Shown here: one piece after another, positions 23,069 through 37,600 of the stretch
How the letters are laid out: every line of letters begins with the position of its first letter
Position numbering within the stretch: position 1 is the stretch's first letter
NCBI RefSeq assembly: GCF_013373865.1
Contig: NC_050470.1
Coordinates: 25,326,856-25,390,855 of the forward strand
Reading direction: 5' to 3'
Length of the DNA: 64,000 nucleotides
Source of the DNA: Monomorium pharaonis
Lineage: Eukaryota > Arthropoda > Insecta > Hymenoptera > Formicidae
Position numbers and translations under genes: made by a program
The notes under the pieces: model-generated
What the model saw: the letters and a program-made list of their open reading frames with translations, nothing else
Databases searched by the model: none
Told to the model about the DNA's origin: nothing

Positions 23069-26000
23069 CCAGTACCGCATTAAAGGAGGTAATGCCCTGG
23101 ACAAACGTGTTAAGCCGTCCTTTGTGGACAGCATGACATTATTGCCTGACGCATGATTCATTTTCATCAACATTTTTTTATCTGCATATTATATACGGCA
23201 TAATCTAAACTACGTAAGAAATGAATCAGCTAATGTAGCATAAAGTTTTGAACAAGCCGATGTAAGCAAAGTTCCTATAAAATTGTATCTATTAAAATAA
23301 ATTACATCTTTTATTGCATCTACGTTCGAGTTCTGACGTAACGATAATTATTCACCCAAAGCAGATTGGGCAATGTTTTAATCAAAATAAATTAAGGATT
23401 ACGATCATGTAACATCTTGCAATCCCTGAACAATTTTGATAGAACTGTCATTTACAACTTACGAAACTTGTACCGGCACTAAAACTTTCTATTAACATGC
23501 TGTTTAAAAAAAAAACATTGCTGTTATTAAAGCGATTTTTATATTATTTTACTGTTGCTATGAATAATTTATCAACTAATTATCCTATAAAATTGTTTCT
23601 AACCGGAAGATGAATTTCTCTCCTGTCCGGATAGATTACGAATGCCCATACCGCACCGAAAATGATCGACAAAGGACACCGGTATTTCTTAATTCGGTAA
23701 TGATAAGCGTGTGCAACCGCGAGCATCCGTGTCAGAGTGGCGCGCAGCGTATATGCGGAGAGTCGCCCTCTCTTTTACGACAGGCTGAGCTTTAACTGCG
23801 GCCGAGAGCAACCGCAACGGGGGAATTAGCAATTGTAATGTTATAAGAGGCAGAAGCGCGAGAGAGGCTGACACGGGGGAGAGGGAGAGAAAGAGATAGA
23901 GAGACGGAGGGAGGAGGAGTGGGTGGAGGACAGAGAGTAGAAAGAAAGAAGAGGGAGAACGAGGCTGCCGGACGAAGGATAAAGAATGCGGGACCCAAGG
24001 GGTCACGAGGATTTCATTTGACGGAATAACGTGGCGTTTAAGAGCCAGTACCGTTATCGCGCTCGTTGTATATAAGTAAGTACCAACAGGATTGGGCGAC
24101 CCCCCATCTTCCTCGGTGCATTATATTTCGAGGAATCGAAGGTGGTACCGCCGTGATGCGTATCCTCCTTCGTTTCACTCCGCTCCGCCGTCTGTTTTAT
24201 CTCCCCTTGAATAATCGCGCGCGTTCCCGGCCCGCCGGTAATTACTCGACATCCCGCGGACGCGACGCGACGGGACGCACGCGACGGATTGGGTTACTTA
24301 TCGTTAGGTGCGAACGGGGGTACATGAAAGTGCATCAAGCAAAACTGCTACGGAAAGCAAGAGTTTCTATCGTCGTGTCTATTCGTGAGCCGTTCCTATT
24401 GATTCCTAAGGTTTCCCTTAAACACACACAATTCGAATCTACGAGATAGATCTGTTTAGAGTAATGCAGACGTCTGTTCGCCTTTCGAGAAGTAGAACAG
24501 ATCAGAATTAATCGAACTTTGGCTTAATCTAATCTACTTCTACGATTCGTACCTGAATGAATTAATTTTTCGCCGCAGATCCATCATGAAAAATCGATAT
24601 CTCGATGGCCGATCTGATTTCAGCGCGGTCATCCGCAATCTCCCGCTCGCAGCGGATAATTTTTCCCTCGTCTGATGACTCAACGTCATCATCGCGATCT
24701 CCAATCCTCCCACGCTTCTTTCATTTTGGCTTCGAGCCCGTAAGCGAGGGCGCGGGGGGGAAGCGGGGAAGGGAGGAGAATTCCGGCACACGGGATCATC
24801 AAAGTGGTCCATAATGAGCGGCTCGCGCTGCGGGGTCGGAGGTCACGCGGTAATGAATTGTTTTGCACCTCGCGGGCAAACCGGGCTCCGTGAACCCTTC
24901 CGTAAAGAGCTCATACACGCGCGCGCGCGGTCAACACTAATACGCGTGGACGGCACTCCGGGGCCTTATCCGGCGCGCGGTCCCAGCGGGCACTTCGAAG
25001 GGCGACTCCGCTTCGCCCATATGAGAAAAAGCGTCAAAAAGCCCGGTGACTTATGGCGGTCGATCAGTCAGACCGCGATGGCGAACTAATTGACGGCATT
25101 GCGGCCGTTAACGGTTATCGAATTTCACGCTGATCGCTTTCTCGATTATTTTCGTTTGCATTTAAATGCCGGCCACCGATGTGTGTCACCGATCGACGTT
25201 TCTATCATGCAGGCACGGCTTCCGCTTGAATATTTATTAATGTCGACGAGGAGATCCTTCATCGTCGTCGTTAGACTCTGCCCGCTTCGCTGTATAGAAT
25301 TAAACGGCTTCGGTGCAATTAGGAACAAGAGTCCTCGACTTTTACAAATAAATTGATATTGATGTACTCACATTATGACAACCATGTTTCAAAATCCGTA
25401 AAAAGATCCGTTAAAATTAACATCGGGAATTTTGTAATACATTATACATTTATGTATATTTCGCCTCGTGCCTTATAAATACAACCCGACAAGTTTTTCA
25501 TTGATTTCATTGAGAAGAAGAAGAAGAAAAAAAAAAAGGTTGTCGCGGGATTCCGAAGGTGGATCATTTTCGTAAAAACGACATAGTGTATCCTCGGACT
25601 ACTGTATAAAATAACCATATGTCATTTCGTGGCGGTATCCCGTGGCCACGTCCCGCGGTTAAGGCACAATGCGGCGACCCGCGGGCTTCCCCCCTCCCCT
25701 CCCCTTCCAATGCTAAAGTTAGGAAATTAGTCGTCCGCTTTTGAGCAGTCGCATTCTTTAACCCTTCCGGTTCTCGTTCTCCGTCGCGATCGCACAAGGT
25801 AAATGTCCCGTCTTACTCTTTTCTTTTCGAGTTGGGAGGGGGGACCCCATTACATCGTTGGTAACGCGGCTATAATTCCCGCGGGACCACCACGACGCGC
25901 AGGAAGAGGAATGATACCAAGTGGTAATCTTTTTCGGTGAATGTGTCCCTCGAAGGACACACAGAGGAGATAATCAAATATCAATTTATGTTGCTGTCTT

Positions 26001-26880
26001 TGCCCACGCTGCGAGCAATCCGGCGCTACACCCGCCAACCTGTCGTCTGTGATACGTCGTCTTCTTAACGGGACCGAGATCTAATGGGACGATTAGAGAG
26101 GTGCGACAGCGGGCCGCTGTAATGTCTCTCCGTTAGGCGATTTGATGTACGGCTGCATGAGGGAAATGTGATTAGAAACAAATAAAATGAAGGAATGAAA
26201 AGAAATAAACACGATGCATATTAATTTTTCCAGTTTTTATTACAGAAATTTACAATCGTCGCTAAATAAAGGCTTACTTTATTCCCTAAATGTACCTATT
26301 GGCATAATTAATCCATACAATTAACGTATACAAGCAAGAATAACGATTTAATCTTGATGATATCTAACGTGCTTCCCAAATCTGTGCCGAGACCCCTCGA
26401 GAGAGCCGAGACATTCGATCGTGACCTCTCGAAAACCCGCGAACGATGACGGGTTCGAATTTGCACAAGCGCACAGGGCTCGTTAGCGCAACGCCGTGAG
26501 CGCACCGGCTGCCATTCATCCTCAAAACAAACGCGCGCTGATTCGCTCGCGAATCGCCGCGCACGACTCGCCGTGCGTACATACACACGCACGCACGCTT
26601 CTCACAGATCAGCGTCACTCGCGAAGCACGCATGCTAATTCCTTATTGATGAGTGTCATTTATTACCATCGGCTGTCCGTATCTCTTCTCCCCTCCCTCT
26701 CTCGTTCCTCGCCATGCAGCCCTCGACGAGTCGCTCATCACCTTCCAGCCACCGAGATTGCGTTACGGAAAAGCGCGCGGATGCGGCTAATTGTCCCTCG
26801 AGGGGCCTCATTTTTCGGGCCCCCGATGGCGCCAGATCCCTCGGCGATTTGTTAAACGTCAGCGGGTCCCGAGAACGTCA

Positions 26881-26899
26881 CGATCGATCGATCGATCGA
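26881..26899. repeat. CGAT tetranucleotide repeat
   Basis: Four CGAT units plus CGA. The unit GATCGATC is self-complementary, so the tract is also palindromic. Confidence 0.9.
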
Positions 26900-27361
26900 C
26901 GGCGTCGTTAACTCGTGAACTCGTAACAGTGAGTGAAATCATGTCGGCACTCGAATTTTCTTAAATAATCTGTAGAAAAAAAATTATGTAACTTTATTAC
27001 ACATTTAGCAGAAGCAGCGACTTTAGATCCTGCGCCGTTTCTTGTCCGTTGCGGGAATATTGATTATAGATCTACGAGGATTTTCATCCGAAGATCCGGC
27101 GAACGAAGAGAAAACGGTATATCTCGGCCCGAACGGGCATCGGCCATTCCGGACGATTGCACTTTGGATGCCCGAAGGCCGATCACGATTTCCGCGCGAG
27201 TTATACACAAGATCGGTAGATCACTACCGATGTAGATCACCATAGCCAGTGGCGGCGGGATCGTAGGATCGTATATAAGTCTCTCACCCCGTCGCACGCT
27301 CGTTGCGGATGCAACCGTAACGGTAACCGCGAAGCAGTCGCTTGGGAGTCGCGGGGTGAAA

Positions 27362-27378
27362 TCTCTCTCTCTCTCTCT
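27362..27378. repeat. TC dinucleotide repeat
   Basis: A pure TC run, followed by further pyrimidine-rich sequence. Confidence 0.9.
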
Positions 27379-29576
27379 TTCTCGTGTTCTTTCTGTCTTT
27401 AATCCCTCTAGGTTCAATATACGAGATAAGATAACATATGTATGTGTCATATAATATCTCGTTGATTTATTTGCTCGAAATCGATGCAATCGATCTCGAT
27501 TTTAGGTGGATGTTAATAATCAATAAACTCCTTGGGCATCTATTAGCGAAAGTAACATTTAAAAAAGTTAAGTTGTTTCTGAAAAATTTTGCAAACGGAC
27601 GTCCAGATCAAAACTGTAAAATTATTAAGTAATCTATTACGTTGCACTACTCTTGAAAACGTTTATTTTATCTTAATTTATTTGGTAGATTGTAAAGAAT
27701 ATTTCGTGGAACAAAAGCTCGGCTCTCGAACGCAGTATAGTCGCGACGAGGGTTCTAGCGCGGGTTCGTGCTCCCCGGAGATGGTAGAAAAAGGCTCTCG
27801 TTGCTTGGCACGTGGGGTGCCATTATCCTGCCATTTCGTCATTTTATTTCCGTGCCCCAATGGCCGGCCTGATGAGCCAATAAACTCAGATACGGCCGTC
27901 CGCGCAAAAATGTCGCTCGCTAACTCGTGCCTGCCAGGCCGCCGAATAATCCGTGGTTCGACGACGATTCGTGCACGGAGTTTCGTTATTAAGTGAACGG
28001 CGAGAGAAGTATAATCGTCGGCCATAGGAAAGCGTAAGTACCTGCCAGGGGAGCAAGTCCTTTCTGGCAGGACCTCGAGGGGAGCAGCGCAATTATGCCG
28101 ACTTGACGTTGAGTTTAATGCGTTCGGCGTGCCAGTCGTTTACAGGAATAAACATTTTTCTGGCTACTATCCGCGACTTTACGTTATCGTCGGAAGCGAC
28201 TAATCAAATGGCCGTAAACGAAGGACGCCGGAGCACTCGAGGCCTTTAATGCATCTCGTTTTCAGCTTTATATGTGCCTTTGTATTCTTGTTTATCTGCT
28301 CCGCATTTTAAGTTCACATTTAGGATGGAGCTTTGTGGGAGGCTCTTTGTTTTTTTTTCTCCAATATTACCTTCCTCGAGTTCGTTCGAGTTTCTTTATC
28401 GTTCAGTGCACAGTACAAAGGTACAAATTGCTTATGGCACTTTACAGCAGTAAATTTATCTTGTTATCAATTCGATTATTTATGCAGGTCGAATGACGAA
28501 CAAGTATAACTTTATTAATATTTACATTCCCGATCCAATGTGAACGAAAATAAAAAGTCAAGCGCCTGTTTCGCAACGGTCGCCAAGTCGCGTACTCGGT
28601 GCATGCCCCCGACTGCCAAATTATACGGCTAAACGGGCTGATTTATTGCTTGCATTTTACAACCGCGACCGCGCGAGAGGCGGACGAGAGAGGACGACGA
28701 CAAACGCCGGCATCTAGAGAACGCAGCTCGTGACGCGGGAGGAGACAATGAGCGTCCTCGTTTGCTGCGTGTGCGAACTTTTACGAGCTTGCGATGCCTT
28801 AATTGCGCGCATTATCATTCCTCGGAACGGTAACGACGTTGCGAACGATCGTAGTTGTCTACGGACTATGGAAACGGCTCCATATAAACACATCGCTCCT
28901 TTTTTTCTTTCAGCATTAAGTACTTTAAAAAAGCCTTTCGCACGTTATTATTTTTTAGGTGAGAAAGAAATCGTTACTTCCTCTCTCCTTTTCTCTCTTT
29001 CTCTTTTTTTTTACAGCGGGGGCAAGTTATGCGTCGTTAACGAGGATATTTTAGGACGTTAGTTACGATTAGTTACGGCGGTTTTTTGTGGGAGCTGTTG
29101 AAATTCCTGTGGCTTGAAATAGTTGAAGTTACATCTCTTCTTTGAGCGACTTAGGCTGTAAATATTTTGAGAACGCGCTAGCCATCTAAATAAAAATAAG
29201 TCACAAATAAATAAATAAATTGCTTGTAGGCTTCTATTATATTCATCAAGGTTACCCACGGGATATTTTTATTAAGAGCAGAGTGCACTACTCAAAATGT
29301 ATAGAGGGAATAATATTTAAATCATTCTACTTCCCACATAAACGTCCACCGTATTATTCACGTGCAGTTCGCATAATGTCCCATCCGATATTTTTTTGCA
29401 AAAGCGGTAATATTTCATCAGGCACTTACATTCATTCCAGTCCTTCCATCATCCGACAATAAAAGTCGCGCATTAAGCCAATTACTTTCACCTGGATCTC
29501 TGCCTGCACGTCTGCATCCTCGAGCAGGCAATCTTTCTCGCGCGCAACGAGGAGAATATCGTTTCAACCCCGATTA

Positions 29577-29601
29577 CGCCGCGCCGCGCCGCGCCGCGCC
29601 G
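29577..29601. repeat. CGCCG pentanucleotide repeat, five units
   Basis: Five perfect CGCCG units in a CpG-rich block, an uncommon all-G/C microsatellite. Confidence 0.92.
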
Positions 29602-29769
29602 GTACGTCTGCGTACGTGTATGTACGCGCGTGTATCTCCGGCCCGCCCGCAAAATCTCGAAGGGCATAAATATCCGCGCCAAGTATCTCCCGGCATTATT
29701 ACAAGCGTGTCCGTATGCACGTGACACACGTGGCGCGGCAGAGGAGCAGCCCGTAGCGCCGCGCATGTT

Positions 29770-29799
29770 ACTCGAACTCGTACTCAAACTCGTACACGA
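29770..29799. repeat. Hexanucleotide repeat ACTCGW, five units
   Basis: Five 6-bp units: ACTCGA, ACTCGT, ACTCAA, ACTCGT, ACACGA. The tract is mildly diverged, so it is not freshly expanded. Confidence 0.75.
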
Positions 29800-30229
29800 G
29801 ACACTGCTCTCGTCTCTCCGGGACTCTCCTCCCGAAGTGGGGATTATACTGCTGCCAAATTACAGTGCCTGGCCACCCATAATGCGGCCACAGAGACGGC
29901 TACGGTAATAATGTTGATATTAACGGCACGGTAACGTTCCCGCCGACGAAATTATAGGTGTTAGGGGCGTGTTAATTTTTATGCTTATTGATTTTTATAT
30001 TTTACCACCTACCACGAGAGACCAGAGGGTGGCGAGGTTGTCAGGACGGTGCGTAACAGTTCCTCGCCAGCAAAGACCAGTCGAGACAACGCTGACTTTC
30101 TTCGTTATCAGTTTTGTTGGATATTTTTGCGGCGAGAGCTGGCAAAGCATTCAGGGCTCTTTCTCCGGGCTCTAAATGCCCGGAGCTGAGTCGCGAATGG
30201 CTGCATGGCAATTCGGTATCGATGTTTAG

Positions 30230-33200
30230 GACAGACGTGAGTGTACGTATTTTTACGATTATCGATTTTGCGATTTTGTTACTCATTTTGTTACGCGATA
30301 TTGAATAGGAGATGAGCCGTATTAACAAAAAATGGATTTCATATATAATTAGAGTTGCTATCTGTTCTCTTTTCCCCCGAACATGGTCTTCTTTTTTAGA
30401 GGATTTGGGGGAGATTTTTGAAAGTGTTGAAAATTTGTTCGGGAAAATTATGTGCATCCGGGGTTTTAAATATTTTAATTGTTTATTTTCTTTACCGTGC
30501 TTTTTTCAGTGGCACGACCACTTATTTGAGCGGCTTCTTTTATAATATTTATTATATGTAACAAACCTATTCTCGTATATGTCCGGAGTTGTAACAGAAA
30601 TGTCCGAGATTTTTAGTCTAAAAGTTCTAATTTAAAAAATTTTAATATGGCAATCCTATATCTAATGAATCGTAAAGTTGATTTTGCCGGGCGTTAGTTT
30701 TCAGTTTTCTTCGTTATTTGTATTTTTGAGAAAGCAAGAATTCTACCAAAGTTTACTTTTATTTTTTATTATCGATCTGGGCATTCCATGCGATCGAGTC
30801 TAACTTTAGAAGTAAAAGATATATACTGAAATTAAGACAAATCAAGAGAAATCAAAGTTTGTTTGAAAGATAAATTTTATACATAATGTAAGAAATATAA
30901 GTATAAATGTATGAAAAATAGCTTAATTTCTCTTTATACACATGTACTTCTTATGTATATTGATCAGAGATACATCATATTGTACCTTTGCTATAGAATT
31001 TAATTTTTTTTTACACAAAAAATATAAAAAGTAACAATTTAAATGTGTAACAGATATATCATTTTTCAATACATAAAAGAATATTAAAAAAAAAATTGTT
31101 TTTGTATTTTTAGACACAAAATGAAACTTGCACAATGAAAATATCAAAATTGATCGAAGATACATTACCTTTCTCTACTTATTTTATTGATTTAATTTAA
31201 TAGATTAGAAAAACCTCTGTTCCTAAATGTACAAAAACTTTGTTAATACTTTGTTAAAGATATTTTTCATGCTATATAACAAATTAATTGGAAAGAAAGA
31301 AGTGAAAGAATTCATGAAACTTCGTGTCTTGTTTTCAAAACAACATATCTTCAGTGTGCCGTTCACTTGAAACTTCGTCATCGACTTGGGCAATTTCGAA
31401 CGAAGTTCGCTGAGGTCGAAGGCGAGGCGCGAGCGCCCTCGATGGTCCATCGACAGGTCGTAGGTCGGGGGCCTTTGGGTCAAAGGTGGTCACGAGGACG
31501 CTGATACCCAATTCCAAGAGTATTCCTGGAATCGAGAGATATTTAATATACTGTCCGGTCAGGAAATACACAGGGGGAGGTGGGGGGGAGGGGACTAACC
31601 CGCATTCGTGCGCGGGAGCGACTAGGACGCGACGCTACCTTGAAGGAGGACGGAATCAGGACTCGAAGAGTTGGCCTCAAGAATAAGAGGGGGACGGAGA
31701 AAAGGGACGTCGCCGAGAGTTACGGGCCATCCACGTCACGCTCAAATATTTTGGCAAATTTATGCCCAATAAAAATTAACCAGACCCCTTCTCGTTCTGC
31801 GGTTTCGGTCCACCAGCGCCGCCACCATCAACCTCCGCCACCTTCTTGCGGCCGTTTAACGACAAGGTGGACCTCCGGTAGATTCCCCGTCCGTTACACG
31901 TTCCCGCACATATTCGTACAACCGTACGTGCGTATGTCCGTCCGTCCGTCCGTCCGTCCGTCCGTCCGCCACGAGCGTGCAAAAGCGAAGTGATTTACCG
32001 CTGGATTTTCTTCCTTTTCTCTCTTTCTCCTTTAGCAGTCTGTCTTCACTTATCTTCTTCCTTCCCGCGCCGTTGCACGTCGTGTCCTCTCTTCGTGTTT
32101 ATCGCCATCGAGTGTCTCTTTCGTGCCGCGCCGGTCAAGAACGAAGACGAGCGGCCTTTTTTTTATTCCGCGCGCTCGCTTCTTCGCGCCTTCGAGAATC
32201 CATGCGGCGGGGGCGCCCGAAGAAGCGGGGCCCTTTTTCATTCCGCGCGGTGCAAACGCAGAGAATGTGTCGCCGGCATAAATCAGTCAACGTCCCCGGG
32301 GATTAGACTTTACGGTACCCCCCGAGTTCTGGATGACTTCTCGCGATTCCAGGGATGGAGCAAGGTGCGCGAAAACGACGTGAGAAAGCACTTTGCTTTT
32401 TTTTATTATTTCATAATTTATTGATCGTTACCTCTAATTTTCCTAATCGTATATTATAAAAAATTATATACAAATTCTTCAACTGCGCTTTACTACGCTT
32501 GATCACACATATGATCATTTCATTTTATTTACATAAAATTTTATTCATCCGCACAATAAAAATAAATTCTCTGTTATTTGTTAACTTATTATTTCAAGAA
32601 ACTTAACGTTATTGTGCTCAATGTGCCCATTTAATTAATATTAAAAAAATACTTTTCGACTAATCCCTCGGATTGTTTTTTCAAGCGGATGATTTGCGCA
32701 ATGCTCACACGCTACTTAGAACCCCGCGGTAGCGAATTAGCATGCCGGGGCATAAGGGACGCGCCGTCGTACCTGAAGAAGGCGGCGGCGGTTAAGGTGG
32801 TTAAGGACTAATAACTGTGACGCGCCGCGACCGCGGACGCTCGCGCAGGGAACCGAGACCGAGTGCGTCGGCTCCGTCTGATTTCACGGGCGCTAATTAG
32901 TCCAGGCGCGCTTTGCCACACGTCTAATCGCAAATTTATATGCCGTCCGTGGCACTCGCGGAAGGTCGCGCGGGGGCGTAACGTCGACGCCGAGAGCGCG
33001 GCGATGTGTTTTTTCTTTTAAACCAGTCGGAAGTCGCCGCGCGACGTTTCCATATACGCAGCGAGAGTGGCGTGCTTATTTCTCGCGCAAGCCGCATCAG
33101 AAATACGACGCTTCTTTGTCGTCCTATTCAGCTATGATTGCAGGAATCTAATAAAGTAAAATGTACTAATTATGAGATTTTTCCTTGGTCTTTTAATTAC

Positions 33201-33659
33201 TTTTTTTAAATTTTAACCTGGTCTTATCGTATCATTTATAAATCTTCTTACAAATCCTAGAGCTTGCTACTGCGAATTTCACATAGATGTTAATTCAAGT
33301 TAATTTACTACTACAGTTTTTGTTATTAAAATTTTGACAGTGTAAGATGATATTTAATAATATGAGTTTTTTTGTATTTTTAAAATAGTGATAGTTTAAT
33401 TATTTTAACACTTTGCAATCTATAAAATAGAAATAAATTTAAAAAAGATTTTTAAAGGTGTAAAATGTTTTTAATTATGAGTAAATTTTTACTCAGAATA
33501 GTTTTAATGTTAGAAAAATATGAGTCACTCTGGATCAACATAGTAATATTAAATAGAGATTAGGAAAGCTGATTACAGAATTTTTTTGTTTTTAGTGATC
33601 GATACATTCCTAATACATGTCTGTGATTTTAACTTCATAAAATTTTATAGATATAAGAT
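30230..33659. other. Non-coding, long AT-rich stretches with GC-rich blocks
   Basis: AT-rich at 30230-31360, 32360-32680 and 33120-33660; CpG-rich at 31360-32360 and 32680-33120. A G-rich quadruplex-type run lies at 31573-31593 and a TCCG repeat at 31937-31968. Frames in the GC blocks overlap on both strands and have biased composition (Arg, Pro, Ser). No gene supported. Confidence 0.55.
31937..31968. repeat. TCCG tetranucleotide repeat, eight units
   Basis: Eight perfect units. The adjacent plus-strand frame reads RPSVRPSVRPSV and is a product of the repeat. Confidence 0.93.
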
Positions 33660-34621
33660 TACGTTACGTCCCGATTGATCGCAATATTGGAACTGGTAAA
33701 CGTAGTGTTTCCGAAAAGTCATGGCAAATTGCTATAGAAACCGACACCTGCCGATGGGAATATTGTCATCGGCCGCTAATAAACAAAAGCGTCACCTGCC
33801 TCCCCGGAGTATTTACAACGGTGGTTCCCATAGTCGGCCGGAGCAATTTCAGATTCGTACATTGTCATTACTTTCTCCCTAGTGCACGTGAATATCGATG
33901 GCCGGTGGTTGCGTTAATAACACGCGATACTTGTACCTGTCGTGTCGTTACCAATCCCTCCCCCTTTAAAGCGCCGCCACTTCCTGACTCGCATTTACGC
34001 GGTTAACCATTGACTTTCCCATTCATTGTTTACCCCTGAATAGAGCAGCATGTACGGTAGGTTACTAATTTGAAAATAAGAAACGAGGACGACGGTAATT
34101 CCCGTGAATTTATTCGGAAATACACAGTTGAACAGTTAATCCCCGGCGCGTCTTGTAACGTCCGGCGTCCGACGCGAAACGCCGCGGTGTTCTCACGTAA
34201 CGGCATAAATCTCCGGTGTAAATCTGGGCGCGAAGATTCCCGAAAACGGATCGGTGCCGTAATCGAAGGCGGATTAAAGAAACGAGAGAAAGGAAAGGTG
34301 AAACGAGGGAAGAAAAAAAGAATCGCCGCAGCTCGATCTCTTCCCCCTTTTTTATCGCGAATGCGGCGCATGTCGGCTGACTTATCTCCTCCCGAGATCT
34401 TCCCCGGGCGCATTAATTCACCGGCGGATGCTGGGCCGTGGATCTTCTTCGGATCGGTCCACCTCGCCCTCGGAACGGAACGTCTTGATTCCGTGCGCGA
34501 TCGTAAAGTTAATCGATCCGCTCCATTAAATCGCGTCCGGTAATCGCGCCGATACACTTCCCGGCGCGTTACGACGCGCCGGGCACTCATTTTCGGACGG
34601 TGTCTCGCGCGCGTCTGCAGA

Positions 34622-34655
<34 letters not shown>

Positions 34656-37600
34656 AATTTTTGGGGGTACACGGTCCTCTCGTTGAATCGCGGCGACCGA
34701 GAGGCGGCCTTTATCAAGACTCGCCGCGGGCGCCCCCAGGATCTCGGGGCTTGCTCGCGGGGGCCCATAAAACTCTCGCGTTATTTACTATGTTAATTGG
34801 CGCCCACGTCAAACACAAATTTATGCTAAAAGCCGAGATGTTATCGAGTAGCCGAATGCGCTGCGGCGCTGACAGGTCCTGCCTCCCAGTGCCGGCCGAC
34901 CAGACACTGGCCTGGCGAGGTACCTCGAGACGCACGATAATGCCGATATCTATCTTCGATGTATCGCCGGCCGCTTTCTTCCTCCCGCGCCCGCTCGTCT
35001 CGTCGCCGATATACCGTTCCCTTCCATCACGAACCTCTTCCTTCATCCTCGTTCCGTGATGTGCGAATTTTCAAGTAAGACGCTCGGAAGTCGTGACCCC
35101 CTCGTAGGGAGACTCGGGAAGTAAGGTCTTGCGAGGTTTTGAAACGATAGATTATTCGAAAATGCGACGCGAAGATTCTTACTTTAGTAGATTTTTAATG
35201 AAAACGATCGATCGCAAATGATAAAAAGAAATCAAAGCTGACAAATGAACGTTTTCTCCTTCCGAGGGCGTGCCTCTGATGCCTTCGGTACGTGGATATC
35301 GCTGCTATCCGGATTTCGAGACTTCAAAGAAAACACTGGTCATTATTTCTTACGCTTCTGCGTACGCTAGTTAAGCATTTCTTTATATTCCCGGAATTTT
35401 ACTGCTGCCCATTTTCATTGTATCAACAACTGTTTTTTTTCCTCGGGCTCCCAAATGCTGCTCCAGAAGGTTTGCATATTCGTTAGTCTATCTCTCGGCA
35501 ATAGCAGCGCGACAGCTTCCCAGTCACGTACAGGACTTGAAACACTTTATAGTTTACCATTGACAAAGAGAGGGTGCCATGTGTTCTCCAGATACGTGTG
35601 GGAATAATGGAATTTACGTGTAATTCTGCTCTTTCCGCCGTTTACCGGACGCAGCTCCTGAAGGCACCGCGGAATATGTTCGCCATACGGACGGGGGAGG
35701 GCGATTTTGCCACACGCATTTCGAAATACGCGTTCAGTGTCGCGCATTTACGAGAGATTTCACTGCCATCCGTCTCGGCCGCTCCTTCGCAGCAGCCGTT
35801 GGCTTCTTAACGTCCGACAGGTGATTTACACGCGAGGATTTACTGCTCGCGAGATTTTGCGAAAGGCTCTGACCCGCACCGAAACCGGCGTGGCGCGTCG
35901 CAAGTCCATAGCGAGGCGATACGCGCGCCTTCCAAGAACGAAAATTCATTTTTTTTACAACTGGCTACAAGTTGCGAACTACGATGAGTGGTACTGTCGG
36001 GGATAGCGATTTAAGGGTGTTTTCTGTGAGGCACATGATGTTGACAGGAACGACGCGCGATAGAAAATATGTGATTGTTACGGCGAAAATCTGTAAGAGG
36101 AATAGACAAATATCAACGAACAAAGAAATAAAAGTTTTCATATTAACGAATAAAATATATGTTAGAATAGAAATACTAGCGTATTTTATAATATTATGAG
36201 GAATGTAACAGAAACATTTTAAAAATTATTATTGAAAAAACACTTTATTTATTTTGAATATGTTTTTTATTCGAATGTGCTTTTTTTTATAATCCAAAAC
36301 TAGTCTTTTTCTCTCCATATACATATTATGTTAAAAATATGATTATCTTGTAAAGCGTTGGATATATAATTTTACTAACATTTTTTTCAGAAATTTTCAA
36401 AAATTACTCTGAGAGGAAGATACTTAAAAATGTTTTATAGGATATATATTTATTTCACTAACATAAATATTTAAATGAAAGAATCTTTAATGTAATTTAA
36501 ATACAGCGACATAAAATTTTATTCCTAGTAAATCAATCAGTGATTAAGAAAAATAAGATGTATTTCACAGAGATATATATTTTATCATTACATTTTTTTT
36601 AGAAACATCGAATGAACACCAATAAACATCGAAAATATCACAAGTAACATTTGCTTGCTACTATTTCGATTTTTTTTTATGTTCGCTATATGGTGCATTC
36701 TTATGATTCTCTATGATTATGTGCGCCGGGGTGACTCGTAGGAAAGTTCGCAAAATCCGCTCGCAGTTTCTTGCTCGGTGCGAGGAAGCAGCGTGGGCGT
36801 TTTTATGTTGTCGCTTTTATTACCACAATGGGCGCCGTCCGGTGCTACGGCCGACGCAATCGCGCCTTTACAAGCGAGATCATTCTTCTTTACGGCCGAA
36901 TTTCGATCCGCTCCACCAGAGAGATTTCTGGAAACGCCACCGACGCGAAAGACATAAACGTCGATCGCCGGAAGATCGAGGTTACAAGGCGAACCCCTGG
37001 CCGTCTCGATATCTCTCAGAGATTAAGTTGTTGGTTCCGGGCCGACGTTAAAGAGTCTTATCACGGCGACATGTCCGATTGTTTAGTGGCACGCGTAATT
37101 TTCTGATTTTCACGAGATGCCAGAGTGAAATTTACGATTTATCCCGCATAAGGCATCTTCTTTTACGAATTTGTCCAATCAGCTTGTTAAAAATTGTAAT
37201 ACAAACAAGTGTGCCGAAATATGTTGCAGATGATCAAATTTTAAAATAAGACACGTTGTTTCAAAATTTCGTGTGTAGAATGAACGATTAAAATAATTAT
37301 TTTTTATACCTTAAATTAATTTAATAAAGTAATGTCACTTTTTTTTTAAACTTTACCGTGACATATTTTATCATCAGATTAAAGAAGTCTTGTTTGTTGA
37401 GAGAAGGACCAGGAAATCGCAGGACTTTGCGCCACAAACCTCGAGCATTGAACGTTGAGTCAGCTGTACTGTAGAAAGCGAAACGGAGAACGCGCGCATC
37501 GGGTTGCCGAGGTTTTTCCGCCGTAATTTATGCTCGATAATGAATCTACACTCCGCAGATAGCGCGGGGGTCAGGTGTTAATGTCGGTGCGTGTGTGGTG

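Larger units (their letters stand above)
20690..24459. other. Non-coding, predominantly CpG-rich block
   Basis: One of the larger CpG-rich stretches, broken by AT-rich spacers at 21310-21560 and 23170-23600. It contains a 20-bp perfect palindrome (22362-22381), a strong hairpin (23035-23068), and an inverted pair CCCAACCTG/CAGGTTGGG at about 21757-21787. GA-rich sequence lies at 23870-23960. Open frames are short and without family resemblance. Confidence 0.55.
24460..30229. other. Non-coding, alternating CpG-rich and AT-rich blocks
   Basis: CpG-rich blocks lie at about 24560-25340, 25540-26150, 26370-26930, 27010-27360, 27720-28270, 28560-28900 and 29480-29930, with AT-rich spacers between. 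Simple repeats are frequent and listed separately. G-rich runs capable of quadruplex formation occur at 24748-24774 (plus) and 25689-25706 (minus). A small inverted repeat CCTGCCAG/CTGGCAGG lies at about 28043-28072. No supported gene. Confidence 0.55.

Noticed and set aside
26440..26515. tRNA-like pieces: GGTTCGAATT and GCTCGTTAGCGCAAC
   Set aside because: They are in the wrong order and no cloverleaf can be completed; possibly chance.
34030..34590. Overlapping plus (157 residues) and minus (186 residues) frames
   Set aside because: Both strands are open in CpG-rich DNA, composition is Arg-rich, and there is no domain, splice context or promoter.
36713..37106. Two overlapping plus-strand frames of about 110 residues
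   Set aside because: Arg-rich, mutually overlapping in different frames, no family resemblance.
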